Shown in pieces: positions 21,605-34,084 of a stretch of 64,000 nucleotides of DNA. Every line of letters begins with the position of its first letter. Position 1 is the first letter of the stretch. Source of the DNA: Beroe forskalii (lineage: Eukaryota; Ctenophora; Nuda; Beroida; Beroidae). The DNA lies in assembly GCA_011033025.1 (NCBI GenBank), contig WFMF01000538.1, positions 48,861-112,860 of the forward strand, read 5' to 3'. Made by a program: the position numbers and the translations under genes. The notes under the pieces are model-generated. The model saw only the letters and a program-made list of their open reading frames with translations, had not been told where the DNA came from and searched no databases.

Positions 21605-22680
21605 GTGAGTTACCATGACAACCATAACAATCTGTAGATGGTGAGTTACCATGACAAATTGGTTCATAATGTAAACCCATCTGCTGTGGAACTCCACTTA
21701 TGACAACCAGTTTATTATGTAACAATCTGCTGTAGATGATGAGTTACCATGACAACCGGTTCATAATGTACCCATCTGCTGTAGATGGTGAGTTACCATG
21801 ACAAGCGGTTTATAATTTACCCATCTGATGTGGATGGTGAGTTACCATGACAACCGGTTCATAATGTACCCATCTGCTGTGGATGGTGAGTTACCATGAC
21901 AACCGGTTTATAATGTACCCATCTGCTGTAGATGGTGAGTTACCATGACAACCGGTTTATAATGTACCCATCTGCTGTAGATGGTGAGTTACCATGACAA
22001 CCGGTTCATAATGTACCCATCTGCTGTAGATGGTAGTTACCATGACAACCGGTTCATAATGTACCCATCTGCTGTGGATGGTGAGTTACCAAGACAACCG
22101 GTTTATTATGTAACAATCTGCTGTAGATGGTAAGTTACCATGACAACCGGTTCATAATGTACCCACTACCCATCTGCTGTGGATGGTGAGTTACCATAAA
22201 AAACCAGTTTATTATGTACCCATCTGCTGTGGATGGTGAGTTACCAAGACAACCGGTTTATAATGTACTCATCTGCTGAAGATGGCGAGTTATCATGACA
22301 ACCGGTTTATAATGTACCCATCTGCTGTAGATGGTGAGTTACCATAACAACCGGTTTATTATGTAACAATCTGCTGTAGATGGTGAGTTACCATGACAAC
22401 CGGTTCATAATGTACCCACTACCCATCTGCTGTGGATGGTGATTTACCATGACAACCGGTTTTTAATGTACCCATCTGCTGTGGATGGTGAGTTACCATG
22501 ACAACCGGTTCATAATGTACCCATCTGCTGTGGATGGTGAGTTACCATGACAACCGGTTTATAATGTACCAATCTGTAGTAGATGGTGAGTTACCATGAC
22601 AACCGGTTTATAATGTACCAATCTGCTGTAGATGGTGAGTAACCATGACAACTGGTTCATAATGTGCCTATTTAAGCATC
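21605..22680 (+). repeat. 49-bp splice-donor minisatellite after the active-site exon
   Basis: About 22 copies of a 49-bp unit: GTGAGTTACCATGACAACCG followed by GTTCATAATGTACCCATCTG and CTGTGGATG. The second half is the end of the upstream exon (encoding FIMYPSAVD). Nearly every unit keeps GTGAGT. A few read GTAAGT, GCGAGT or GTGATT. Readthrough meets a TGA in the first unit, so only the first donor gives the full protein. Confidence 0.93.
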
Positions 22681-23212
22681 TGTGGTTTACAAATGGTTTG
22701 TGCTGTTAATAATGATTGCCTTCCATGGAAACGATTTCTTGTATCAATTGAAATTGATGAGGTGCGTCTGCTTGTATTTCAGTTATTTATGTAAAAGTAC
22801 AATCTTCACCCTGTTGTCTTTACTCTTCATCGAAGTTCTGCACTGATAACGCATAAATCATAATATATGTATTCTCAGAACTTCGATGAGGAGTGAAGAA
22901 CTTCTTTTATCAGAAGTGCTGACTGCTTTAATATGATCGACCATGTCTCCATAGAAGGGAAACAAAAACACAGTGAAATGCAAACATTTAAAAAATACAT
23001 ATTATTGTAATTATCATGCTCATAGAATTATTAAATTTTCATAATTGAATCAATTAAGTGGGAAATAATAATCTAAGGTAAAGAAACATGCTAACAAGTG
23101 CTCTGAGCTAACAATTGTTAGGCGAGGGTGATTATGTGATACAAAATGCACTACGCATACGGTTTTTCAGCTTCCAAGCCCAAAATTTAAATGAAAGTGC
23201 GATAATTATTTT

Positions 23213-24122
23213 TTCCCTCCCCATTGGCCTTTTTGTGAATACAAAAAGGCAAATGAGAGGGTTAGCAGAGATCGTGTTTGGGAAGGTGAGAAATAGGATA
23301 TGTGCATAGCAGGTCCAGATTTGCAATACAACTACTGTAATTTCTGGAAAGTGCCCGGAAAGTCCGAGGGAGATATGTCCACAAAATTTTTGAGGGAGAT
23401 GTCCACAAATTTGAGGGAGATGTCCACATATTTGAGGGAGATTACGTCAACAATGGTACCATCATCAGGTGGAGTCGCGTAGCAAGCCTTAATTGCGCGC
23501 AGTTGCGCGCAATTCACTCCGCAAGATCAGGATGGATGTACATATCGAACAGTTTTGTGCGCGGCGCTGCGGCTCATCATCATGAGTTGCGCGCTCATAT
23601 TAATAAGCTTTAGTTAGCCTATCAAATTTTAGCGAAAATTCAAGCGCCGAGTCAACACTTTACCTATGTTTGAAATTCTAGCAATTTTGAACAATTTATG
23701 GTGGAAAAACTAATTACTGTATCATGAAATTGTATATCATGAAATTCGTAGGATGTTACCCTACCCACGCGCGCGGCGCAACGTTCCACATTTGGACGTC
23801 ACTTTTAATAGCCATCCTGTTCCAGTCAGAAGAAATAGACGTAGACGGGCAACGTCCGTCGACATGAAATTGAATCATCAATGCTATAGTAATAGTTGCT
23901 TGCGTGAAAACCATGGCAAAACTACGGAGTTTATGAAATAAATAACTTCGTGAAATAATGCAATTGCGTTGTTAAAAAGCTCATCAACGTGGATCGTCGG
24001 ATCGAAGCTGCCCATGTCCCACATGCATTTAGAATTGCGCGTTTCTATCAATATTTTCTTCAAGCTCGGGGGAGGGAAATTAAGCGCCCGCAAATGGGTA
24101 ACGGGCGCAATTCTTGTTATAC
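23213..24122. mobile_element. Insertion of about 0.9 kb present only in copy 2
   Basis: Copy 1 reads continuously across about 412-436, while copy 2 carries 0.9 kb of unrelated sequence between TTATTTTT and TAATTATGTTC. Inside are three tandem GAGGGAGATGTCCACA-type words (23,365-23,440) and GC-rich GCGCGC stretches. I see no terminal repeat or coding region, so element type is unknown. Confidence 0.6.
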
Positions 24123-24152
24123 TTTAATTATGTTCATTGTAGATAAGAATCT

Positions 24153-24902
24153 TTAAGGCATTAGTGCCACACCGGATATGACTCCCAGAAAAAACAGAAA
24201 AACAAGAAATAAATACATGGCATAATCCGGGCATACACCCGGATTATTTGTCGGAGAAATGGGTGAATTATGATCATGATTATCATGATAATCATTCCCA
24301 TACTTCTGTAACAAATAAAGATACAAAGCGTTCTCGCTAGGGGCTGCCTCCTTGTCAGTGCACGATGCTATCGGTTCAGCAGACCCAATACCGCCTGCTA
24401 AGCCACGCAGAACCATCTCGTCACGTGACAATTGCTCCCCTTGGCAGATTGCCAGACTCTTTCCTCCAAAGTTGTCGTGTTCGTACACCCTCCATGCGCT
24501 GCCGGTTGCTTTGATAGTGGATGTTAGGCCTTTGAAGGGAAGTCTGCTGATACTCGGAGCTGCAAAGTTGATCGTTATAGACTTCCATCCGTGGTTAAAA
24601 TGTTCCCACATTTCCAAACCACATGCCTTGTCCTCCCTACGTGCAGATGATATCACTTCCAATAAATGGTGTTTTGCCAACATTTTGTAGTCGTAGGTTA
24701 GTCCTTCACAGATGGCCATGCTTGGTCCCGTGTAGTTTGCATGCTGAAAGACCCTCCAGTTGCCCACTGTGCTGTGAACAGTGCCTATTCCATGACGTTG
24801 TCCTAAGCCTTGTTCGAAGTTGTTTGCAGCGTTATTCAGTTCCGTCATGTCTGCAGAAATTTCACGAAACACCACAAGTCCCCCTGAAATGGGAAGGAGC
24901 AT
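24153..24902 (-). CDS. Beta/gamma-crystallin-like protein with C-terminal hydrophobic segment, copy 2
   Basis: An intact 249-residue frame differing from copy 1 at about ten positions (for example WRVFQHANYTG for WRVYQHANYTG, WEHFNHG for WEHSNHG, IGSAEP for IRSAEP). Greek-key motifs and the hydrophobic C-terminus are conserved, as is the internal 3' splice-site-like sequence just after the ATG. Preservation of both frames suggests function, or very recent divergence. Confidence 0.75.
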   Translation of the reverse strand: MLLPISGGLVVFREISADMTELNNAANNFEQGLGQRHGIGTVHSTVGNWRVFQHANYTGPSMAICEGLTYDYKMLAKHHLLEVISSARREDKACGLEMWEHFNHGWKSITINFAAPSISRLPFKGLTSTIKATGSAWRVYEHDNFGGKSLAICQGEQLSRDEMVLRGLAGGIGSAEPIASCTDKEAAPSENALYLYLLQKYGNDYHDNHDHNSPISPTNNPGVCPDYAMYLFLVFLFFLGVISGVALMP

Positions 24903-25914
24903 GTTACTATAATCTTATAATGAAGTGTTTGGAATGAACGCTCATTGTTATGAGACTTGGAAGTTGGAGTCTTAGGTTTACCATGACTTGTCTCTTGTGC
25001 TCTGGCCTGGTTTATCATAATGTCAATGAACTGACTCTTGGAGTCTAGGGCCCGCCCTCCGGGGCTTGAGTCTGGCACCTGACTGAAACGTTTGCAACGC
25101 ATGTAGCAGGGTAGCACAAACAGGAGCAACTTCGATGGAAAAAAGTTTAAGAAAAGTCATCAAGAAATAATGGAGAAAATTGCATGCGAAACAGGGATGC
25201 GTAACAATTGGCCATGTCCATATTTTGTTTTACGCATCTTCTGATAGAAGACAACGTCTTGTGTGATTTGAAAGTGAGTTATTAAGTTGAATCACTTAGC
25301 CCCTTTGGGCCACAATTACTTACCCTCTACAAGACTGAAAGTTAGAGCTGCTAGAAACCAACCATGAACCATCTTGCTATTGATCCTAATCAAAATATAA
25401 ACGAGGAATGAAATAACCAAGTTACATCCCTCAGACGGCAGTCCGTGAAAAATGGTTTCCGGGGAAAATGGAGGAATGCAATTCCACAATTAAGAATGAA
25501 TAGAGTACCGCGACTTCGCAGTTATTTAGAAATAGATTCTCACTATATTACGCACCGATTTAACTATGACAAACTAGTAAACTGGAGGAGGATAGCGAGT
25601 AGTGGGTACAATCACTAGTGGGTATACTCAGTAGTTGTGGTTTTTTAATCACGTTCAATGGAGGATTTCATGTGGTTTGAATGTCATGAGGCAGTCGTTG
25701 ATCAGTTCAGATGTGGCTTATAGGCAGCCTATAATCAATACACATGTATAATTATTAACTTCACATGACGTGTCAACTGTCATAGTGGCCAGTCGGCATG
25801 CCGCTCTATTGCTCTCCAGTACCCATATTAAGCAGCCTTGAAGTGTGAGGTTTTCTGTTAATAATGGCTTAATGATCTGTGTGTTGTGTTTAATTTAGAT
25901 TTTTACATCCAAAC

Positions 25915-28065
25915 AATAAAAAATATGTTCCAAGGCTTTAAAATGTATGCTTTTCATGTGCACTTTCTCAATTTGAGTAATTTATTTCGCTTCAAATTTT
26001 AGATTTAATTTCTAAGAATTTCCTAATACTATGAGTAACACAAAATTCATAGACACGCGCGGGGTCGGGCCCATTTTGGGATAGCTCCGAGGCGCAGCCC
26101 GAGATCTATCTGTTTTGACCCGCAGCCCGTGGGGCGAGTTCTAAACAAATATGGGCCCGATCAGGCAAGTCTCTATGTACTCAGAACCGCATGAAAATCA
26201 GAATATCCACAGAGCATTATAATGCGAGTAACTGCATTTTGAAATTTTGGAGCCCGACCATCACGTGAATAAGTGGGCATAAGGTCTCTGATATCCCCCG
26301 CCTATTCAGAAACTCATAAGCACTAATTCTTAGTTATATACCTATACCTTAGGGATCCGTTTCAAATATGACAAATGAATTGATCAGTACCAATTATGAT
26401 CGAGAAATCCCCCTCGATTTAAAACGCAAACAAAGTCCAACCTCGGCCTCGGCTTCGGTCAAAAATCGACCTTTTTTCAAACTCGGCCCCGGCAGTTTTT
26501 TTTGAGTAGAAAATGTTCGAAAATAGGACAGTCTAAATACTTTAAAATTGATTATGTTTCAACTTTGGAAAAATTTATGAAAATATTGAGGTAAGTTTCA
26601 GAAAATGGTGCTGAAAAATGGAGCTTTTGAGTTGGTTTTCTGAAAATTTTGCTAAAATACCGAAATTTGTATAAAACTTGGCAAAAAGATTCTTTTTAAA
26701 TAGTGATTACGAAAATCAATCACCATATAATTGTAGCTCCCCGTAATCAAACGTGAATCATTTGTTAAGAACCTGAACTCTGGTGATTACGTAATTTTCA
26801 CTATTTTAGTACTATAATGATAGTATGAAATTACAGATTGTTTTTAACGGAGTGACAATTTGAAATTATGATCATTATTCGAGATTATGGCGTACGCCCG
26901 AAATTTTGAGCGATTTTCAATTGTTAAACGACCAAGTACTGGCCTCGACTTTCAAATGTCCAAATCGGACCCCTTCATCCTTCCGTCAAAACTCGGCAAA
27001 ATTTTCTTCATTTTGCGATTTTTTGTGAGCATAAATTAGGTAATTGCCAGAATTTCATGTGTTATGTTGAATTTTTGGGTGTTGAATTTTAAAGTTGAAT
27101 TTTGGGTTTGAATTTGGGTATTGAATTTTGCGTAACAAACTGAAATTTTCTGGATTAATATTTAACTTATGTTAATAAATTTATCAAATTTCTAGATGTT
27201 AAATTGGCGTATTCTTTCAAATCTTCTTACAGAAAATCACGGCAAAATATAATTTCACCCTTAGGAATGTTATATGAACTATGGCTGATGTTTGTAGGCT
27301 CAGTTGAAGAACCTTCCCAATCGTTTGACAAGAATCGTTTGCTGATATAATATTTATGTACAGATTAATGATAGTGTTGATATTAAACTTTGTCATTCAC
27401 GGAAGTTCGGCAATTTTAATCTCGCCTGCGTACTGACATCGAGAATATGGCGTACGCCTAATCGTGACGTTAACCGATTAGGGTTAATTTTCTACCCCTC
27501 TGTCCTTACTTTTAAATGTCCACATTATCACTATGGACCAATGACCATAAACCATCGATCATCCTTGCCTTAACGTACCTGTATCTAAAAATAGCTGATT
27601 TTTGTGAGTGCATAAATTATGACCTGTAGATATTATGATGTGTAGAATTTATGATGCGTACCTAATAATTATGATCATTTTGTTAAAATTATCATGTTAT
27701 TAGTACGCATCATAATCTTTACCACTAAGGTGCTCACACATGTTGCCATTCACAAAGGAATCATTCATGATCTTTGTGACCAATAATCGGTATATGAAGT
27801 ATGAAATTCAGAGCTTATTACATTTGCCTAAGCTTGATACTGCACTTCACCCTTACTGCATTTCAAAGTATTTTTTTATGTTTGTAGTATACCCATACAC
27901 TGAATACATAAATTCCCAATCGCTCTGACAAGAATGAAATGCTGATATACTGAATTAAACTCTCATCAATATGAGGCAGAAATCTTTCGTTTTACACATC
28001 ATCAGTGCCTATAATGAGAATAAGCTAGGTTAGGAAAAAAGCAAAGCAAATGTATAGAAAACCAC
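25915..28065. other. Non-coding stretch, AT-rich
   Basis: No exon recognised. Contains the foldback element at 26,048-26,178, two copies of ATGGCGTACGCC (about 26,886 and 27,448) and a weak inverted repeat near 27,620-27,720 (TGATGCGTACCTAATAAT and its partner). The disintegrin exons expected here by comparison with copy A are absent. Confidence 0.5.
26048..26178. mobile_element. Foldback MITE-like element
   Basis: Imperfect inverted ends CATAGACACGCG ... CTCTATG, with GGTCGGGCCCAT on the left and ATGGGCCCGATC on the right. About 130 bp, GC-rich, non-coding, set in AT-rich DNA. Confidence 0.6.
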
Positions 28066-28441
28066 CTAAGTCTTCAATGAGAGTAGAGGTATCCCAAAGG
28101 GGTCATTTGAATCAATTCCAAAAGGTTTAATTGATCTTAATTTTTGAATACATTTATGTTCATTGGTTTCTAAATTTTTGGGACTAGAATTCATTAAGAT
28201 AAAAATTGCATAAGAGGTCTTAAAATTAGTTTTATCTAGAAGGCCATGGTCATCGACCAAGTGAGCTCCTAGGCTATAAATATGGGAAGTTTCAAAATTA
28301 TCTGAAAACGAACATTCGGTTTGTCTAACAGTTCATAGAATTTCCTTCGATGTTCTGATACTCGTTCGTGGAGATGTCGGACTGTTCTACCAACATAACA
28401 CTTTGGGCAATGCTTGCACACAAAACAATAAATACCCATAC
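28066..28441 (-). pseudogene. Penelope-like retroelement fragment: GIY-YIG endonuclease end
   Basis: The upstream half encodes GIYCFVCKHCPKCYVGRTVR, then HERVSEHRRKFYELLD. This is the GIY...YVG core with a CxxC pair in the insert and the downstream R-x-x-EH of the nuclease domain at the C-terminus of Penelope-like elements. After a TAG/frameshift near 28,265 the other frame continues with SYAIFILMNSSPKNLETNEH and IQKLRSIKPFGID, the family's terminal E...WI..L.P.G-type block. No reverse transcriptase part is visible upstream. A degenerate fragment, - strand. Confidence 0.72.
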
Positions 28442-28562
28442 ACCTCTAAAGATAAGACATTGGACTCCATTTATTTTATCTTATACTTACATAATGGTCT
28501 GATTGGAAAATTCGAAAACAAAATTTATTTACGAAGACAAATTATATTTTGAACTTTATTAT

Positions 28563-29460
28563 ATTTTGTGTACTCTGTAGGAATTTGAGGCTTCTTCAAA
28601 ACATCCAAAACAGAGCTTGTGCAGTAGTAGCAGGATTGAAAAGGAGGGATCCCAAAACCGAACATCTTCAGGAGCTACACTGGTTGAAAGTGGCCATGAA
28701 TTGAATTCAAGATCCTTCTGACTGTTTTCAAGGCACTGAACGGCATAACCCGAATATTTGTCTTCATTGGTGAACTACAACAATATCAGCGGGAGCAGGG
28801 CTCCAACACTTCAGACATGCATCCCCAAGTCAAGAATGGGTTGTAGGGCCTTTAAATATGTTGCAGCTATACTATGGAACAAATTGCCAATCAATATTAG
28901 ATCATGTGATGATATACAGTCTTTCAAAAGCTGCTTGAAAACTTTCTTATTTAAGAGGTGTTACGGGTAAATTTTGTTTAATCTATTATTGTTAATGAAT
29001 TGTCAATTTGATTGCTGTTATTTTTCTTATCTGACGTTCATGCACTCTTAAATTATTTTTCATGCTGACAACTTCTAGTTTTTGAAGTATTCCACACAGT
29101 TGTGCATAGGGTTAAAGTATTTGTTATTTTATCACCTCGTTACTGTGTATAAGCAACCATATTTTATTATTATTATTATTATTTTAATTATTATATTTTG
29201 AACAGATTACATTTTGTACTGTGTACACCCGAAATGTCCGGCCAAACGGCTCCCAGACTACACAACGCACTCGTCCGATCCTTTATCGATCGGGTTTATC
29301 TAGCCTTCTTTAAATTCAAATGGTACGCTTACATTATCCACAAGGATTACTTTGCACTGCTCAGCATACATAAATTCAATAAATCATTATCTTGAAATCT
29401 TGTACTCGAGAATAAGTTCTGAAGCCTGAAAAGGGCGATATATAAAGGAAATTCTGTTGA
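28563..29460 (+). pseudogene. LINE fragment (CR1/L2/Jockey-type), 3' end
   Basis: LLQNIQNRACAVVAGLKR ... LQELHWLKVA, then in another frame RAFKYVAAILWNKLPINIRS and FKSCLKTFLF. These are the conserved C-terminal blocks of non-LTR reverse transcriptase ORFs (IQN.A.R, LHWLPV, LWN.LP..IR, FK..LK..LF). Frameshifts and stops separate the blocks. The far end AAAGGGCGATATATAAAG resembles the 3' tail of CR1/L2 elements, and an ATT microsatellite lies at 29,163-29,195. Confidence 0.8.
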
Positions 29461-31647
29461 ACTGGTGCACCTTTTTATTGCGTCATCACATTCAGAATAG
29501 ATGTCATTATTTGACTATTTAGGTTCAAATTCAAAAGTAAAAATTGAAAGTAAATTCATTTCTAAAATCGCACAAATTTGTAATGTTCAATGAAGATCAA
29601 GAGCTCTAGTATATTGATTCGCATTTTTATACCTCCGAACCAGAAAGGCAATAAAGTTACCTAAATACCTACTGTTGTCTGTTATGTAATACATTGAATC
29701 AATATGCTTATCATGTGCTCAGATTGTGCTTTGATTTAATGAAATATGCCCGTTCAAATGATTTGTATTTTTTTAATTTTTTTTGGTATTATAACATTTC
29801 TAATTTCCCTTCCTCAGATTTCCGTGATGGTGCAATCGGTGACTCATGAGTCATGACTATTCTACGCTTTCTATTTCTACGCAAATGATTTTGGAGTGTA
29901 CCTTGGTAGCTTTGTCCTACAGATGAATGAACTAATCACTGCTTCACTGGATATTCTGATAGGAGTATGAACAGTGGATACATTGCTATTTCATCTATTT
30001 GCTTGGCAATAGATAAGTCGTAGTGCGAATTTAACTGCATGACAAATTATGTAAAGTGGACATTGAGTAGTCAGACTTAATAAAAGATTATAATTCCTTC
30101 AAAAGTAAATGGTTCAACATAAAGTTTTATACTTTTACAGTATTTATCATTAATTGTCTTCAAGTCAAATATTAGAAATTCATTAATAAGAATTTAGCCG
30201 TTTAATATTACGTTATAATGCATGGCCTGGCTAACTGCTTAGTGTATCTCTCCACTTTTTATGTACCTAACGCGCAGAGAATACATTATTTAAAGCCAAC
30301 AGCCCATTTTGATTAGAGTGCAAAGAGAGGCAGTACCATGGTAGCCGAACGTAACTAGAAATTACTAACTTGAAATTATTGTCGTGAGGCTACTATAATA
30401 AGCAGTTAAGTGGCGAAAATTGCGTTTCTTAAGCAGAAGATTTAGCTTAGGTATATATTGACATTTCATACTATCCTATCGTTACAGCTAAATTTTGAAA
30501 GAAAATTTATTTCTAAGTTCAATATTTCTTTCAAAGTTTGATGTTGCTATTTTTTGTTAACATTATAATATTAAATAGCAACTGTGATAAGGGAATGATT
30601 TAGAATTTTCTTGAACCTATGCCGACTTATGTGCTTATAACAGCATTGCATAATCTTCCAAATTAGTCAATAATATCGTTCATTCTAATTAGCTAAACTT
30701 TCTAGATACTTGAGTATCTCATGCCGCTCAGAGACATTTTATTATTACCTACTAATTGTATTTTGTTGTAAACATCAACCTGATATTCGAAAATTACAGC
30801 CATAACTGTGTTTCTTTTTGTTCAATTTGTTTGATGAGACTTACTCAATTCTACTCTCGAGCTTCTTCATGTGCGATGCGTGCTCCAAATGTTGATTAAT
30901 AGACACAGAAGTTTAAGTATCAACTTCTAACTTGGTGACCCCTTTTGCGCCTTTACTCATATTTCTACCCTTAATATACGTCCACATAATTGGGTACACT
31001 TCCTTGGTCAAATTTCCCGGCCTTTTCCCAAGTAGTTCCAATGTGCTTAAATCTGCACTTTTGTGGTAGTTTTGCACGCTTACTATAATAACGGTGGAGC
31101 ATAACTTGAATAAAGGCGAAGAGGGCAACCTTGCTTGGGGCACGCAAAGTGCAAAAATAGACTATCAGACGTTCCGGCTATGTGTGCTCATCAGTGAAAA
31201 GTCATGGAAAATACGTTGGTATAAACTATAAAGGGTTCTTTGGATACGATGTTATTTCCGCCATGGAAGGCTTCGGGACCTAACTGACTCATTTTATTAC
31301 CCATTGGATGCTTTTGACTGATGAGTACATACAGGCGGTTGAAATGAGCTCACTTCCCATACACGCAGAAGTTAATGAGAAGTGTGGTTTTATGAGTTTG
31401 GATGGATGATATGGTTAGGGTTTGGTGAGTGGGATGAAATCGTGGTCAACCGAAAGCAAGGCGGCTTTCTGGCTCGGAAGAGGATCGATACCCTCCTCGT
31501 TGAGTGCTGGTTCCAGATTATACGGTTCTGTCAATCTGTGAATGCGCGTCAAAATTTGCCACAATATTAACTGAAAATTACTGATGTATGTACGGCGCGA
31601 AAGCGTTTTAATATACCACGTACGTATGAAACGCGCATTTGTTGCTC
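29461..31647. other. Non-coding stretch, nothing recognised
   Basis: AT-rich sequence without convincing exons, RNA genes or long repeats on either strand. The frames at 30,913-31,143 and 31,382-31,570 are short, have no splice context and show no recognisable domain. Confidence 0.45.
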
Positions 31648-31998
31648 TTCAAATGAGCCAGTTCGGCCACGCGGTGGCCGGCGTGGCTCACTTTGAAGAC
31701 TGAAACTACAAGTGAGCCAATTCGGCCACCGCGTGGCCGAGGCGTCCCACTTTTTTGGAGCGCTATAACTCCGCCATTTTGGGTCCGTTGGTTCTCATCT
31801 TTACACCGTTGGAAAGAGCAACTTTTCTAGTTTCAGATACATGCCGAACTTTGTCTTTTCGAATTAGAATTGGCATTGAAATTTTGCATCAAAGTTGGAA
31901 AAATATAGGTGAGCCAGCTCGGCCACGCGGTGGCCGAAATGGCTCACTTTTTCAAAAACATGAAAAATTATTTTCAAGTGAGCCACCTCGGCCACCAT
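31648..31998. repeat. Cluster of four related palindromes (GTGAGCCA...CGGCCACGCGGTGGCC)
   Basis: Units at about 31,648-31,699, 31,710-31,757, 31,909-31,955 and a truncated one at 31,975-31,998. Each has the form GAGCCA-x-YTCGGCCAC then GCGGTGGCCG and GGCTCAC, able to fold into a hairpin. The first is a 52-bp near-perfect palindrome starting CTTCAAATGAGCCA. The last unit is cut off where the inverted-repeat arm begins. Confidence 0.75.
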
Positions 31999-33290
31999 AG
32001 GACATCAATATAGAAAGTATCACATCATATACAATTACAAAGTCACCTTATCATTTTCAATATCATTAAATTAAAACAATAATGTCGTGAAAATTAAAGT
32101 AAAATATATGTACGCTGATGATTTGAACGAAAGTAACATCAACAATGAGAAAAAAGAACGCTACCTTTAAGTTAATCTAATTCTACCCACAATGATAAAC
32201 CACAAAAATTAAATTTCCCTTTGCCTGCTTTGATACCCATCTGGGAGTTTAATGTTCGAAATTTGAAACCAAAAAAGGTTTTTAGGCTAAAATTCTTCAT
32301 GAAAATGGTACCACTTCGGAAAAGGCTGAAAATAGTACAAGGGTTTCATATATTATCTTATTGTTTCAGAAAAGCCTCATTATTCAAAAAAAATTAAGCC
32401 CGTCGAAATCACCATGAACCCCAAAATTTAATGTAATTAATTGATAATTACTATTTAAATAAAGTAAAAGTTTTCACTTATAGTATTAGTATATTGATAT
32501 AGATCATAATATCATAAATATAATAATATAGCAAAAATAACAATAACTATTTGATAGAAAAATAATCGATAATAACATAAATTGAAACACTGACATCAAA
32601 CATAAAACTTAATTAACATATTTAACTTTCATAGTTAGTAGCTATTTTCGAAAACAAATGCTGTGGTAATAGGAAAAGTAGAAACGGACTAGCAGATACT
32701 TTTCATACTTATTAAAAATTAGTACTATTATCAGTCTACTATTTTTGAAACAAAAAACTGTAAAAACGCAGTTACAAAATATAAATGTTCGTGTATGATT
32801 CGCTTTTGATTTAAGTAAATACGATGATAGGATTTATTAAGGGTCACTAAAATGGCATAGACCAGAGCTTCACAACTGTAACTGCATAGATATAAAGATT
32901 TATTGATTTGGGACATTTGGATAATTTCGTCTGTGAGTGACAGACCCTTCCGGGAATGACACTTACAGGCTGAATGGGTCAGAAAACGTCATATCAACTT
33001 CAAGGACACTTATCATACTAAACGGATCTGTGAGTGATCCAAGCAATACGGCACAGGTGATCCAAGTCGTCAGGGCTGCTATGGAGCAAGTATCGCACTT
33101 CCCCAGGACACACATCATCATAGTCCATTCTTATCCGAAAATATGTCGAAGAAAATGCAAAACGAAGTCACCTTCAGAGCAAAATTGCCAGTTTCGGTCC
33201 GAAACTGCAGGCTTAATTCTGCCGACACTATGTTAATCGGTGCCATTTTTAGATGACTATTTATTGATTTTTACACATCCTAATTCATCC

Positions 33291-33419
33291 TCAGAACCTC
33301 TCGCCCGTCAGGGAGAAGACGCACTCCTCGTCTGTCCCACCGGGCCTTAGAATGGGTTTCATCTCAAAGCTCCGGGAGCTGACAGTGGACATCTGTGTCT
33401 TGATGAGGTCCCGGTTCCG
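33291..33419 (-). CDS. adam17: ADAM17-like last exon, inverted copy: cytoplasmic tail
   Basis: Mirror of 41,143-41,271 with the same length (129 nt), acceptor CCCTCTTTCAG and stop. Encodes RNRDLIKTQMSTVSSRSFEM, then KPILRPGGTDEECVFSLTG, ending ERF. It lacks the 39-bp duplication of the stop region seen in the + copy. It lies on the strand opposite to the protease exons upstream, so it cannot be joined to them as assembled. Confidence 0.85.
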   Translation of the reverse strand, partial: RNRDLIKTQMSTVSSRSFEMKPILRPGGTDEECVFSLTGERF

Positions 33420-33606
33420 CTGAAAGAGGGAGTGTAATTCCAGAGAAACGAGCTATCCATTGACGAGGTAACTGAATCTAGGCAAATGACTGGGCATCGA
33501 ATAATGATGTCCAATGATCAATGGCATAAGATACGAGGCCCGACAATTTGCATCAATATTAGATTCTGATTGTAACAGCAAACTGAAACAAATATCCCCA
33601 TAATAC

Positions 33607-33728
33607 CTGTAAAGTTGTGGTGTAGTGTTCGATCTCGTCGTGTCCTTGGTCAAGCCAGTTGACAAAGACTGCCAGGGGAACCCAGAAAAGCGATGTTATC
33701 ACGATAACCACCAACACAACGTTATTTT
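33607..33728 (-). CDS. adam17: ADAM17-like transmembrane exon, inverted copy
   Basis: Mirror of 40,811-40,932 (122 nt) with acceptor GGTGTTTTTCAG and donor ACAG|GTATTA. Encodes ENNVVLVVIVITSLFWVPLA, then VFVNWLDQGHDEIEHYTTT, a single membrane helix followed by the cytosolic start, as in ADAM17. Confidence 0.87.
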
Positions 33729-34084
33729 CTGAAAAACACCGATGTCAAATAGTTAGTACGATGAAGGATAAAGGGGTTTAATGTTTATCTAATTAGCTTG
33801 GCCAATGGCCATGAATATATGAATAGAGTTAATTCATACTCAATGACCATATACGTTAGATCTTCATCAATATGACATTTCACATTCAAACTGTATGATA
33901 GAAAGAGTAAGTTCAACTGGTATGGTGCTCAAAGCGTGCAAACATTGACAATTCGAACTTTCTGCAGCTGTAACAAGTAATTGAGTTCCATTGGAGTAGA
34001 CGTTTTTTGTGATTCATTCACTGAACATTCTATACAATAATGTCTCAAGGACCTAATAGTGCATCTCTAGTGATTTTAACGATA

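Larger units (their letters stand above)
22807..25914 (+). repeat. Direct repeat block, copy 2 (pairs with 1-2,252)
   Basis: Same orientation and content as the start of the window, carrying the second crystallin-like gene. It differs by an insertion at 23,213-24,122 and small indels, for example about 20 bp missing near 25,515. Confidence 0.9.
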
